From Geothrix terrae (GTDB taxonomy: Bacteria > Acidobacteriota > Holophagae > Holophagales > Holophagaceae): a stretch of DNA of 64,000 nt. A program made the position numbers and the translations under genes. Under the pieces are notes generated by a model. That model saw only the letters and a list, made by a program, of their open reading frames with translations, was not told the origin of the DNA and ran no database searches. Of the stretch, positions 1-7,866 are shown piece by piece. The stretch is from NCBI RefSeq assembly GCF_022808775.1, contig NZ_JAKZLA010000005.1:62001-126000 (forward strand), read 5' to 3'. Within the stretch, counting starts at the first letter, position 1. Each line of letters begins with the position of its first letter.

Positions 1-1240
1 GGAACTCGCCCACCATCAGCGTGCGGAGGTCGCACTTGGCCATGCGGGCGGCCTCGAGGGCGCGGTCGATGTGCTCGTCATCCGTGGAGAGACGCCTGGC
101 CAGCGCCTTGGTGAGGGCCACCACGCGGCCTGTCTTGTCGTGGTAGCTGCCCAGCTCGCGCTGGAACGTGAGCGCCTTGAGCTTCTCAAGCCGGTCGGAC
201 AGAGGATGCTTCCGGTCCTCCGCGAAGAAGAACCGGGCATCGTAGAGGCGCGCCTTCAGCACCCACTCGTTGCCGGCCTTCACGAAGCCCGCCGGATCGT
301 CCGTGCGGTTGGCGGCGGTGAGGAAGAAGGGCAGCAGGGCCCCGTCCGGACCCTCGATGCAGAAGCTCTTCTGGTGCTCGCGCAGGCTGGTGACCAGCAC
401 CTCCTTGGGCAGCTCCAGGAAGTCCGCCGGGAACTCGCCGCGCACGATCTTGGGGAACTCCACGATCTCCGCCAGGGTGTCCAGCAGCTCCGCGTCCGCC
501 ACCACGCGGCCGCCCGCTTCGGCGGCCAGCTGGTCCAGCTGCTGGGCGATGCGCGTCCGGCGGCCTTCGAGCCCAGCCACGACGCCGGCCGCCTCCAGGG
601 CCGCCTCGTAGACCTCAGGCGATGCGATCTTCACCGGCTCGGGATGCTGGCGGTGGTAGAGCCGATGACCCCAGGTGGTGGACGTGGCCGCCACGCCATC
701 CACGGTGATGGGCACCACCTGGTCCCCCAGGAGGCAAAGGATGTTGCGGATGGGCCGCACGAACTCGAATTCGGAGTTCCCCCAGCGCATGGCCTTGGGC
801 ACGTGCAATCCGGCGATGAGCCCCGGCAGCGCCTCTGCCAGCAGGTCCGCCGTGGGTCGTCCCTGCTTCGTGATCGTCACCACCGCGCAGGGCTCTTTCT
901 TGCCGGCGGGCTGCTCGAAGCGCACGGCACCGAACTCCACGCCCCACTTCTCCGCGAACTTCAGCCCCTGGATCGTGGGCTGGCCGTCCTCCCCCACGCA
1001 CATGCGCTGGGGCGGGCCGACCTGGGTGTCGGTCTGATCGGGCTGGGATGCGGGCAGGCCCGCCCCTCGCCATGCCAGCTTGCGTGGGGAGAAGAAGATC
1101 TCGAGGCCGGAGGTCACGAGGCCCTGCCCCGCGGCCCAGGCCGAGAAAGCCATGGCGAACTCATCGGTCAGCGGCTTCAGGAACCGCGCCGGAATCTCCT
1201 CGCAGTGCAGCTCGAGCAGGAAGGTCTTCGCGCCGCTCAC
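1..1240 (-). CDS. glyS: Glycyl-tRNA synthetase beta subunit (5' part, runs off the window)
   Basis: This is the beta subunit of the bacterial alpha2beta2 glycyl-tRNA synthetase, which charges tRNA-Gly in the cytoplasm and contributes most tRNA contacts. Read from 1240 leftward, about 413 codons are present of roughly 690 expected; the 3' end lies outside the window. The N-terminus reads (V)[19 protein letters not shown], the hallmark GlyS start (LLxExxxEEIP), followed by SPRKLAW and, near the window edge, [17 protein letters not shown], another conserved GlyS block. The GTG start overlaps the glyQ stop in a GTGA, so the two subunits are translationally coupled. No damage is visible in the part seen. 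Confidence 0.95.
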   Translation of the reverse strand, partial: MSGAKTFLLELHCEEIPARFLKPLTDEFAMAFSAWAAGQGLVTSGLEIFFSPRKLAWRGAGLPASQPDQTDTQVGPPQRMCVGEDGQPTIQGLKFAEKWGVEFGAVRFEQPAGKKEPCAVVTITKQGRPTADLLAEALPGLIAGLHVPKAMRWGNSEFEFVRPIRNILCLLGDQVVPITVDGVAATSTTWGHRLYHRQHPEPVKIASPEVYEAALEAAGVVAGLEGRRTRIAQQLDQLAAEAGGRVVADAELLDTLAEIVEFPKIVRGEFPADFLELPKEVLVTSLREHQKSFCIEGPDGALLPFFLTAANRTDDPAGFVKAGNEWVLKARLYDARFFFAEDRKHPLSDRLEKLKALTFQRELGSYHDKTGRVVALTKALARRLSTDDEHIDRALEAARMAKCDLRTLMVGEF

Positions 1241-2178
1241 TTGGCACCTCCCTTCCCGGCCACCGTGCTTTTCTCCGCGATCTCCGCGTTCCCTGCGGTT
1301 GGCGTTTTCCCGTTCTCGAACTCGAGGTACGCCCGAGCGCAGGCACACGCCAGGTCGCGCACGCGCTTGATGATGCCCGGCCGCTCGGTGGTGCTCACGG
1401 CGCCGCGGGCGTCCAGCACGTTGAAGGTGTGGCTCATCTTCAAGGCCTGCTCATAGGCGCTGAGGAAGTGGCCGTGGTCCTTGAGCAGCCGCCAGCCTTC
1501 CTTCTCGAACGATTCGAAGAGGGTGCGATGCAGGTCCAGGTCGGCGTGCTCGAAGCTGTAGGCGCTGAGCTCGAATTCCTCCCGCTGGCGCATCTGGCCA
1601 TAGGTGATGGGGAACACGCCGTCGTCGGTGGTCACCTCGCCGTGGATCAGATCGAAGATGTTGTCGTAGCCGCCCAGGAACATGCAGATGCGCTCGATGC
1701 CGTAGGTCAGCTCGGCGCTCACCGGCCGGCAGTCCAGGCCGCCCACCTGCTGGAAGTAGGTGAACTGGCTGATCTCCATGCCGTCCAGCACCACCTGCCA
1801 GCCCACGCCCCAGGCTCCCAGGGACGGCGACTCCCAGTTGTCCTCCTCGAAGCGGAGGTCGTGCTTGGAGAGGTCGATGCCCAGAGCCTCCAGGCTCTCG
1901 ATGTAGAGATCCTGCACCTTGGCGGGGCTGGGTTTGAGGATCACCTGGAACTGCAGGTGCTTGTAGACGCGGAAGGGGTTCTCCCCGTAGCGGCCGTCCG
2001 CGGGCCGGCGGGAAGGCTCCACGTAGGCCACGTTCCAGGGCTTGGATCCCAGGGCCCCGAAGAAGGTGAGCGGGTTCATGGTGCCCGCCCCCTTTTCCAG
2101 ATCGTAGGGCTGGCCGATGAGGCAGCCCCGGTCGGCCCAGAACCGCTGCAGGCGGAGGATCAGTTCCTGGATGTGCAT
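1237..2178 (-). CDS. glyQ: Glycyl-tRNA synthetase alpha subunit
   Basis: The catalytic alpha subunit of heterotetrameric glycyl-tRNA synthetase, 313 residues, which forms glycyl-adenylate and pairs with GlyS just downstream. The sequence is highly conserved: [14 protein letters not shown] at the start, GAGTMNP, the [14 protein letters not shown] block and [17 protein letters not shown]. The start at 2178 matches the usual GlyQ N-terminus; an in-frame ATG at 2310 lies inside the divergent neighbour and was rejected. The last ~25 residues ([16 protein letters not shown]...) have no counterpart in the family and coincide with a dispersed repeat. A promoter-like -10 lies 20 bases upstream of the start codon. 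Confidence 0.97.
   Translation of the reverse strand: MHIQELILRLQRFWADRGCLIGQPYDLEKGAGTMNPLTFFGALGSKPWNVAYVEPSRRPADGRYGENPFRVYKHLQFQVILKPSPAKVQDLYIESLEALGIDLSKHDLRFEEDNWESPSLGAWGVGWQVVLDGMEISQFTYFQQVGGLDCRPVSAELTYGIERICMFLGGYDNIFDLIHGEVTTDDGVFPITYGQMRQREEFELSAYSFEHADLDLHRTLFESFEKEGWRLLKDHGHFLSAYEQALKMSHTFNVLDARGAVSTTERPGIIKRVRDLACACARAYLEFENGKTPTAGNAEIAEKSTVAGKGGAK
1266..1315 (-). repeat. Dispersed palindrome-family repeat inside the 3' end of glyQ
   Basis: On the minus strand this stretch contains the core GAACGCGGAGATCGCGGA followed by an A-rich run. The same core, with a few substitutions, occurs in the intergenic hairpins at 16118-16160 and 34746-34779 (GAACGCGAAGACCGCGAA in the latter). 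Here it is in frame and encodes the GlyQ tail NAEIAEKS and flanks. I infer a short mobile or replicating repeat that became coding sequence. Confidence 0.5.
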
Positions 2179-2198
2179 GGAGGCCCACCAAAACGAGC

Positions 2199-2227
2199 AT
2201 TGTAGCGGGTTTTCGGCCCCTTGATAA
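2199..2227 (-). promoter_or_regulatory. Predicted promoter of glyQ-glyS
   Basis: On the minus strand TTATCA (2227-2222) is followed after 17 bases by TACAAT (2204-2199), a 4/6 and 5/6 match to sigma-70 boxes, giving a short leader before the ATG at 2178. It sits in the 58-bp gap to the divergent acetyltransferase gene. Confidence 0.45.
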
Positions 2228-2236
2228 GCTGCTGGA

Positions 2237-2770
2237 ATGCTGATCCGCATCGCCCTTCCTTCCGAAGCCCTTGCCCTGGCGGCCCTGGGTGAGCGCCTGT
2301 GGCGCGCCACCTACACCGGGCTCATCCCGGCCTCGAATCTGGAGCTCCACCTGGCGGAGACCTTCGGTCCCCGGCAGCAGGCCGCGGAACTGGCCGACCC
2401 CGCCTGTCGGGCGCTGGTGATCGAGTTCGATGGCGTCCTCACGGGCTACACCCTCCTGAAGGCCCACGCCCCGGACCTCGCGCATCCGGGTTTCCGCTTC
2501 GTCAATCCGCTTGAAGTGGCGCGGTTCTACGTGGAGGCCTCCTTGCATGGCCGTGGGGCCGCCCAGGCGCTGATGACGGCGGCGCTGGACCACGCCACAT
2601 CCGCTGGCCACGACGGCGTCTGGTTGCAGGTCTGGGAGAAGAACCCCCGCGCCATCCGGTTCTACGCCAAGGCGGGCTTCCAGGATGTCGGCGAGGCCAC
2701 CTTCCGCGTGGGCGAGCAGGTGGACCGGGACCGGTTGCTGGTGCACAACCTGATGACCCGGAGCCTCTAA
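2237..2770 (+). CDS. GNAT family N-acetyltransferase
   Basis: A 177-residue GNAT-fold acetyltransferase that would move an acetyl group from acetyl-CoA to an amine; the substrate cannot be read from sequence. The acetyl-CoA-binding motif A is visible at about residues 97-112 ([17 protein letters not shown], with the R-G-x-A pyrophosphate loop), followed by [20 protein letters not shown] at 129-148, the typical motif B with the conserved N and the Y-x-K-x-G-F end. The length is complete. It is divergent from glyQ with 58 bases between, has no clear Shine-Dalgarno, and ends 37 bases before the convergent Sel1 gene. Confidence 0.9.
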   Translation: MLIRIALPSEALALAALGERLWRATYTGLIPASNLELHLAETFGPRQQAAELADPACRALVIEFDGVLTGYTLLKAHAPDLAHPGFRFVNPLEVARFYVEASLHGRGAAQALMTAALDHATSAGHDGVWLQVWEKNPRAIRFYAKAGFQDVGEATFRVGEQVDRDRLLVHNLMTRSL

Positions 2771-2807
2771 AGCCCCCCGCTCCCCCGGCCCGAGGAGTTC
2801 GGCTGGG

Positions 2808-4598
2808 TCAGGAATCCTCGTCGGGCTCGGGCAGCGGAGGCAGGGTGAGGCGCTGGTAGGCCGCCCGGGCCTCCGCATCGCCAGCCTCCATACCCTTCCG
2901 GTACCAGGAGAGCGCCTGGTCGATGTCCCTTGCGCCGCCCAGTCCCTGCTCCAGGTAGTTTCCGAGCTTTCCCATGGCGGCCGCGTTCCCGCCTCCGGCG
3001 GCCTCAGCGAAGGCGTGCCGGGCCTTTTCCAGGTCCTTTGGAACCGTGCCTTCGCCCGACTCGTAGATCAGGCCCGCATTCCACCAGCTGGTGGCACTGC
3101 CCTTGGCACCGGCCTTGAGATACCATCCGAGGGCCATCTCCGGAGCCCTGGGCACGACCAGGCCCTGGGCGTAAAACCAGCCGAGCTGATTCATGGACGC
3201 CCCGTTCCCCAGGTCTGCGGCCGCCTGGTAGCACCTCATGGCCTCGGTGAGGTTCACCGGCACACCCTCGCCGTTCTGATGGGCCCAGCCGACCTGATGC
3301 AGGGCGGTCACATTGCCCAAGTCCGCCGCCTTGCGGAAATAGTCCAGCGACTTGCCGAGATCCCTGTCCGCCCACCCCTCGGACTTGTAGCAGAAACCCA
3401 GCTGCACCCAGGCCTGCACCCAGCCCCGCTCCCCAGCCCGCTGATAGTGGCCGATGGCCGCCTGGAGGTCCTCGGGCCCGCCCCACCCATGCTCCGCGAA
3501 CCACCCCAGGAGGTAGATCGACCGCGCGGACCCCTGCTTGGCCCCTTGCCTCAGCCAGGTGAGGGCCCGCCGGTCATCCTGGCCGACGCCCTGGCCCTTG
3601 TGGTAGAGCCAGGCGAGCTGGGGGAACGCCCCGACGTATTCAAGCCCGGCGGCCTTCGCGTACCAGGAGACGGCTTCCGAGTAGTCCGCCGCCACCCCGA
3701 TGCCGTATTCGTAGCACTCCCCCAGCCATCCCATGGCCTGGGGAGAGCCCATCCGTGCGGCCTGCCTGCAGAGCAGGACGGCGCGTTCAGGGTCCTTGGG
3801 AACACCCTGGCCCCGGATGAGCATCCCGGCCAGCATGACCAGGGCCGAGGGATCCTCGAGTCCCTGGGCCTGCGTGAGCCAGGAGAGGGCTCCCGTCGGG
3901 TCCCTGGGCACGCCGATGCCGTCGAGGAGGAACCGCCCCATGAGCCGCGGCCCATCGGCGTAGCCCGCCTCGGCGGCTTGCTTGGCGAACCGGAGCGCCG
4001 CTGCGGCGTCCTTGGGGAACCCCAGGCCCCGCTCATGCATCCAGGCGAGCGTCATGGGGTAGAAGCGCGGCTGGGGCTGGCTCGCGGCCCGGCTGAACCA
4101 GGCCTTGGCGGCCGAGGGGTCCCAGTCGACGCCGGTCCCGCCATCGAAGCACTGCCCCAGCTCCGCCATGGCATCCGGAGATCCCTTCTCCGCCGCCTGC
4201 CGGAGCAGCCTGGCGTACTGGACATGATCCACCGGCACGCCGAAGCCGTTCTGATGGAGTTCCGCCAGGTGGTAGAGACCCCGGGCATTGCCTTTGGCCG
4301 CGCTGGCCTTCAGCCATTTCAGGGCCTCAGCAGAATCCCTGGGGATGCCTTCACCCCGGAAGTGCATGCGTCCGAGATGGGCCATGGCCTCGGCATCGCC
4401 GGCCTCGGCCGCCGCCCGGTAGCAGGCCGCCGCCCTAATCCGATCGCGCGGACAGCCCTCCGAACCGAGCCAGCGGCGATGCCCCTCGGCCAGCAGGCCG
4501 CCTTCGAGGCCGGGGGCGCCCGGTGCCTGGGCGAACGCCATCGCGGCAGGCATGAGCAGCCACGGAAGGAGGGTGGGCCTGAGGATCGAGGGGCGCAT
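2808..4598 (-). CDS. Exported Sel1-repeat protein (14 repeats)
   Basis: A 596-residue protein with a signal peptide (MRPSILRPTLLPWLLMPAAMAFAQA, cut likely after the last A) and then an almost uninterrupted solenoid of about fourteen 36-residue Sel1-like repeats, each of the form A-x-x-x-LG-x-x-Y-x-x-G-x-GVP-x-D-x-x-x-A-x-x-W-x-x-x-AA-x-x-G. The repeats start near residue 70 and end near 585, followed by a short acidic tail. Sel1 solenoids act as protein-protein scaffolds in the periplasm or cell envelope; the partner is unknown. The start at 4598 was chosen because it gives the signal peptide; an in-frame ATG 57 codons upstream would bury it. Divergent from arcC. Confidence 0.88.
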   Translation of the reverse strand: MRPSILRPTLLPWLLMPAAMAFAQAPGAPGLEGGLLAEGHRRWLGSEGCPRDRIRAAACYRAAAEAGDAEAMAHLGRMHFRGEGIPRDSAEALKWLKASAAKGNARGLYHLAELHQNGFGVPVDHVQYARLLRQAAEKGSPDAMAELGQCFDGGTGVDWDPSAAKAWFSRAASQPQPRFYPMTLAWMHERGLGFPKDAAAALRFAKQAAEAGYADGPRLMGRFLLDGIGVPRDPTGALSWLTQAQGLEDPSALVMLAGMLIRGQGVPKDPERAVLLCRQAARMGSPQAMGWLGECYEYGIGVAADYSEAVSWYAKAAGLEYVGAFPQLAWLYHKGQGVGQDDRRALTWLRQGAKQGSARSIYLLGWFAEHGWGGPEDLQAAIGHYQRAGERGWVQAWVQLGFCYKSEGWADRDLGKSLDYFRKAADLGNVTALHQVGWAHQNGEGVPVNLTEAMRCYQAAADLGNGASMNQLGWFYAQGLVVPRAPEMALGWYLKAGAKGSATSWWNAGLIYESGEGTVPKDLEKARHAFAEAAGGGNAAAMGKLGNYLEQGLGGARDIDQALSWYRKGMEAGDAEARAAYQRLTLPPLPEPDEDS

Positions 4599-4682
4599 GG
4601 GTAACTTTTGACATGGTGCAAACATCACGGGCATCCCGGCAAGGAAATTCCGTGAAGTGCCCTGCACTGTGACGCCCGTCCT

Positions 4683-4710
4683 TTGGCCCGCCCCCCGGGC
4701 CCTGTAGAAT
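4683..4710 (+). promoter_or_regulatory. Predicted promoter upstream of the arcC region
   Basis: TTGGCC (4683-4688) and TAGAAT (4705-4710) are separated by 16 bases, 4/6 and 5/6 matches to sigma-70 consensus. Transcription would begin near 4717, so the transcript would carry the small arcC-like reading frame at 4732 ahead of arcC. Confidence 0.4.
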
Positions 4711-4731
4711 CCTCGTTTCCCGGGGACCTGC

Positions 4732-4836
4732 ATGACCCGAAAAATCGCCCTCCTGGCCATTGGTGGCAATGCCCTTCTCTCGGCATCCGCTTCGCGAATG
4801 CACGAGACGCTCGGCCACGCTGGGGGTGCGCGGTGA
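4732..4836 (+). pseudogene. Truncated carbamate kinase N-terminus (34-codon remnant or leader ORF)
   Basis: This short open frame begins MTRKIALLAIGGNALL and then diverges to SASASRMHETLGHAGGAR before a TGA. Its first 16 codons mirror the start of the full arcC gene just downstream (VNPRRIALLAIGGNALLKEK). Across the 14 aligned codons from R/R to L/L about seven differ synonymously and one conservatively (K/R), so the two starts diverged while under protein-level selection; this is not a fresh duplication. The TGA overlaps the arcC GTG start (GTGA), so if translated it would couple to arcC. It is either the stump of a second carbamate kinase gene removed by recombination, or a retained leader peptide. 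Confidence 0.6.
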
Positions 4837-5783
4837 ATCCTCGCCGGATCGCGCTATTGGCCATCGGGGGGAATGCCCTTCTCAAAGAGAAGGAGCGCGG
4901 GCTCCAGGAGGAGCAGCTGGAGAACGCCCGGGAGACGGCGGAGATGCTGGCGCGGGTGGTGGCGGAGGGCTACGCGCTCTGCGTGGTGCACGGCAACGGG
5001 CCCCAGGTGGGCAACCTGCTCATCCAGCAGGAGGCCGGATCCGGCCAGATCCCGCCCTACAGCCTGGACATCTGCGGGGCCATGACCCAGGGCTCCATGG
5101 GCTACATGCTCGAGCGCATGCTCATCAACCGCCTGCGCTTCACGGGCCTGGATGCGCCCGTGACCTCCGTCCTCACGGAAGTCGTGGTGGACAAAGAGGA
5201 CAAGGGTTTCCAGGACCCGACCAAGCCCGTGGGCCCCTTCTACCCCGAGTTCCGCGCCCTGGAGCTGATGCGCTCCAAGCGCTGGAAGATGAAGGAGGAC
5301 TCGGGCCGCGGCTGGCGCAAGGTGGTGCCCTCGCCCAAGCCCATCGAGATCGTCCAGCTGGACGCCATCAAGACCCTGCTCCAGTCCGGCAGCTCGGTGA
5401 TCGCCGGCGGCGGCGGCGGCATTCCCGTGATCCGCGACGCCAGCGGTTTCCTGGTGGGCGTCGAGGCCGTCATCGACAAGGATCGCCTCAGTGCGCTCCT
5501 GGCCGCCCAGCTGGACGCGGACCTCTTCATCATCCTCACGGGCGTGGCCAAGGTGGCCCTGGACTTCGGCAAGCCCTCCCAGCGCTGGGTGGACCGCCTC
5601 ACCGCCAGCGAGGCCCGGAAGCACCTGGCCGAGGGCCAGTTCCCGCCTGGCAGCATGGGCCCCAAGATCGAGAGCGCCCTGGCCTATCTGGAAGGCGGCG
5701 GCCACGAGGTGCTCATCACCACCGCCGAGGCCCTGGCCACCGAGGACCCCGCCACCGTGGGCACCCGCATCGTGCGAGACTGA
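4833..5783 (+). CDS. arcC: Carbamate kinase
   Basis: A 316-residue carbamate kinase, which reversibly makes ATP from carbamoyl phosphate (arginine deiminase or purine/agmatine fermentation) and may also work as a carbamoyl phosphate source. Family blocks are intact: IGGNALL at 11-17, VVHGNGPQVGNLL at ~51-63, the glycine run AGGGGGIPV near 189-197, IDKDRLSALLAAQLDAD near 213-229 and GSMGPKIESALAYLE near the C-terminus. The GTG start overlaps the stop of the upstream arcC-like fragment; the alternative in-frame start at 4683 would add an unrelated sequence. No ornithine carbamoyltransferase or arginine deiminase gene is nearby, so its pathway is open. Confidence 0.95.
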   Translation: MNPRRIALLAIGGNALLKEKERGLQEEQLENARETAEMLARVVAEGYALCVVHGNGPQVGNLLIQQEAGSGQIPPYSLDICGAMTQGSMGYMLERMLINRLRFTGLDAPVTSVLTEVVVDKEDKGFQDPTKPVGPFYPEFRALELMRSKRWKMKEDSGRGWRKVVPSPKPIEIVQLDAIKTLLQSGSSVIAGGGGGIPVIRDASGFLVGVEAVIDKDRLSALLAAQLDADLFIILTGVAKVALDFGKPSQRWVDRLTASEARKHLAEGQFPPGSMGPKIESALAYLEGGGHEVLITTAEALATEDPATVGTRIVRD

Positions 5784-5806
5784 GGATTCTTGGGAGGAAG
5801 CTTCCG

Positions 5807-6100
5807 ATGTACGCCCTCATCCTCGTTCGCTACCGCCGCCCCCTCGCCGAGGTGGAAGCCGTCACGGAAGCCCACCGGGCCTACCTCGACACCCTGAAGA
5901 AGCAGGGCATCCTCCTGGCCTCGGGCCCCCTGGATCCCCGGTTCGGCGGCGCCTGGCTGGTGCGGGTGCAGGACGAGAACCCCCTCGCCGACCTGGACAC
6001 CCTGCGCGATGGCGATCCCTTCCACAAGGCTGGCCTCGCCAACTACGAGCTGCTGCCCTGGAAGGTGATGGCCGGCAAGGAAGCGTTCGACAAGATCTGA
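5807..6100 (+). CDS. YciI family protein
   Basis: A 97-residue single-domain YciI-like protein with a ferredoxin-like (dimeric alpha-beta barrel) fold. Visible family features are the N-terminal YALILVRYRRP strand, the H-R-A-Y-L-D-x-L helix, GILLASGPLDP and the D-P-F-x-K-A-G-L block; the conserved His and Asp of the putative active site (H25-R-A-Y-L-D) are present. No reaction is firmly assigned to the family. A good ribosome site (GGGAGG) precedes the ATG, and the gene follows arcC by 23 bases, so it is probably in the same transcript. Confidence 0.85.
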   Translation: MYALILVRYRRPLAEVEAVTEAHRAYLDTLKKQGILLASGPLDPRFGGAWLVRVQDENPLADLDTLRDGDPFHKAGLANYELLPWKVMAGKEAFDKI

Positions 6101-6150
6101 TCCCCGCCCGCCGGGCCTCCCCTGCGGGCGGAGATCCTCCTGAGCTCCGC

Positions 6151-6705
6151 TCAGTGGCTGAGCTTGATGTCCACAGGGTTCTTGAAGGTGTCGTAGAGGG
6201 GCGACGTCCGCATGACGCAGTCGTGGAGCTCCTGGATCTGCGCCGGGGTGCCGCTGCAGGCGAGGTTCACCTTCACGCGGATCTGGGACAGCCCGGGCCG
6301 GATGTTCTTGTCGAGCTCCAGGAAGCCCCGGAGGTCGGAGTCCGTCTCCATGTCGAAGCTGAGGCTGCTGATGTCCAGGCCCATGGCCGCGGCCGTGTAG
6401 GCGTAGGTCACGCTCAGGCAGGAGCTGAGGGCGTGCAGGGCCGCTTCCCCGGCATTGGGCGCCAGGTCCGAGCCCAGCAGGGCCTCCGGCTCATCGGCCT
6501 CCAGGAACATCGGTGTGGTCCGCTTGTGCTCCATTCCGGCTCCGTAGAGCGAATCGAAGGTGCTCTGGGAGTGCGCCCCGTTGATCCATTTGGCCTTGGA
6601 CCGGAAGGTGAATTTGGCGAGGGCGGGATTGGCCTTCACCATCGAGACCGTGGTGTTGAGGGCATCCACATTCACGCCGTTGTGGATGGTTGCGATGCTG
6701 CCCAT
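6151..6705 (-). CDS. OsmC family protein
   Basis: A 184-residue OsmC/Ohr-superfamily protein. OsmC-type proteins are thiol peroxidases that reduce organic hydroperoxides, using two cysteines; others in the superfamily have no known reaction. The characteristic central helix ALHALSSCLSVTYAYTAAAMG carries the first cysteine and NLACSG near residue 155 the second, so the Cys pair is plausible. The strand block RSKAKWINGAHSQSTF fits the OsmC N-terminal sheet. The start at 6705 has an AGGAGG ribosome site. It lies 195 bases downstream of mlaD on the same strand. Confidence 0.85.
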   Translation of the reverse strand: MGSIATIHNGVNVDALNTTVSMVKANPALAKFTFRSKAKWINGAHSQSTFDSLYGAGMEHKRTTPMFLEADEPEALLGSDLAPNAGEAALHALSSCLSVTYAYTAAAMGLDISSLSFDMETDSDLRGFLELDKNIRPGLSQIRVKVNLACSGTPAQIQELHDCVMRTSPLYDTFKNPVDIKLSH

Positions 6706-6900
6706 GGATCCTCCTCGTGGATCGGGCGCTGCCCGGACGGGGGTCGGGCCTCCGAGGGGAAGCGCGTGTAGGACACCCACAAGGGTCCCGCAAGCCACGG
6801 GGCCCCCTGGAAAGAGCCCCCAGGATGGGCCCAGTTGAGCCTGAAACAAGATCGCAAAATTCGAACCAGGGACCCGCTGGTCCATCTGTCGAAGGCACAG
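6706..6900. other. Noncoding gap with a tRNA T-arm-like 16-mer
   Basis: The 195 bases between mlaD and the OsmC gene contain no convincing gene. On the minus strand 6874-6859 reads GGTCCCTGGTTCGAAT, identical in form to the variable-loop/T-arm part of many tRNA genes, but the complementary half of the T stem and any acceptor stem are missing. It may be a leftover of a tRNA 3' end or chance. The OsmC promoter should also lie here but no clear boxes were seen. Confidence 0.3.
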
Positions 6901-7866
6901 CTACTTCGGCGCCGGCGCTGCCTTGGCGGCTTCCACCGCCTGCCGGGCCCGGGTCCGTTCCGCGTCGCTGGGGGTGCCCCAGACGGCCCGGCTGGGCTTC
7001 TGCTTCAACAGTTGCAGCAATTCCTCCGCGGAATCCAGGGAACGCCGCAGCGCCTTGAGGCTGGCCTCCAGCTCCGGCTGGTCCTCGGCCCGGAACCGGG
7101 CCAGCAGCGTATCCGACTGTTGCAGCACCGACGCCAGGCTCACGAGGATCCGATCCAAGTCCGGCGCGCGCGTTTCGAGGAGGGTCCGGGTCACCGCCAG
7201 GCTCTTCTCCAGGTCGACCAGGGCCTTGTCGGCCTCTCCCATGCTTCGGTCCGCATGGGCGGCCAGTCCACGACCCTCCCGGGCCAGGGCCTGGAACTCG
7301 CGCAGGGTGGCGTCCATCGATCGCAGGGCCCGGGCCACGGAAGGATGCTCCAGCAGGTCGCCCAGACCCTTCGTCTGGATGCGATCGCGCACCGCGTCCA
7401 GGGAGGCGTTCAGGTTGGCCAGGAGACGGTCCGCCCGCTCCAGTACGCCCCCCAGGGAGACCCCCTCCTCGCCCGGGAGCTGGTCGCCCGCGGCCAGGGG
7501 CACCGTGCGGGTGTCAGATGGCGGCAGCCGCAGGTCCAGCATCACGCTGCCCACACCCTTGGGGGCCACCACGGCCCGGGTGCCGCGCCACAGCTGGATG
7601 TCCGAACGCACGGCCAGGGTGGCCAGGAAATGGTAGTCCGTGCCCTCGCGCCGCATGTCCACCCGTTCCACGGATCCCACGCGATAGCCCTTCAGCTGGA
7701 CATCCGTGCCGGGCGCCACCCCCTCCATCTGGTCCAGGCGCACCACCAGCGGATAGGTCTTCTCGGTCACGACCGCGGCGTTCTTGTAGGCCAGGAGACC
7801 CCCGAAGAAACCCAGCGCCAGGAGGACGAAGAGGCCCAGGCGGGCGTCCTGCTTCTCGAAGTTCAT
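6901..7866 (-). CDS. mlaD: MlaD-like MCE-domain lipid transport protein
   Basis: A 321-residue inner-membrane-anchored MCE protein: one N-terminal transmembrane helix (LGLFVLLALGFFGGLLAYK, about residues 10-28), the MCE domain from about 35 to 120 (YPLVVRLDQMEGVAPGTDVQLKGYRVGSV is the signature), then a long helical region with heptad-like leucines to ~290 and a basic tail. MCE proteins form hexameric rings that pass phospholipids between the inner and outer membranes, powered by an MlaFE ABC core. It starts at 7866, overlapping the ATPase-like gene by four bases (ATGA). The long helical region suggests an extended, PqiB/YebT- or LetB-like or Mce-like tube rather than the short E. coli MlaD. 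Confidence 0.88.
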   Translation of the reverse strand: MNFEKQDARLGLFVLLALGFFGGLLAYKNAAVVTEKTYPLVVRLDQMEGVAPGTDVQLKGYRVGSVERVDMRREGTDYHFLATLAVRSDIQLWRGTRAVVAPKGVGSVMLDLRLPPSDTRTVPLAAGDQLPGEEGVSLGGVLERADRLLANLNASLDAVRDRIQTKGLGDLLEHPSVARALRSMDATLREFQALAREGRGLAAHADRSMGEADKALVDLEKSLAVTRTLLETRAPDLDRILVSLASVLQQSDTLLARFRAEDQPELEASLKALRRSLDSAEELLQLLKQKPSRAVWGTPSDAERTRARQAVEAAKAAPAPK

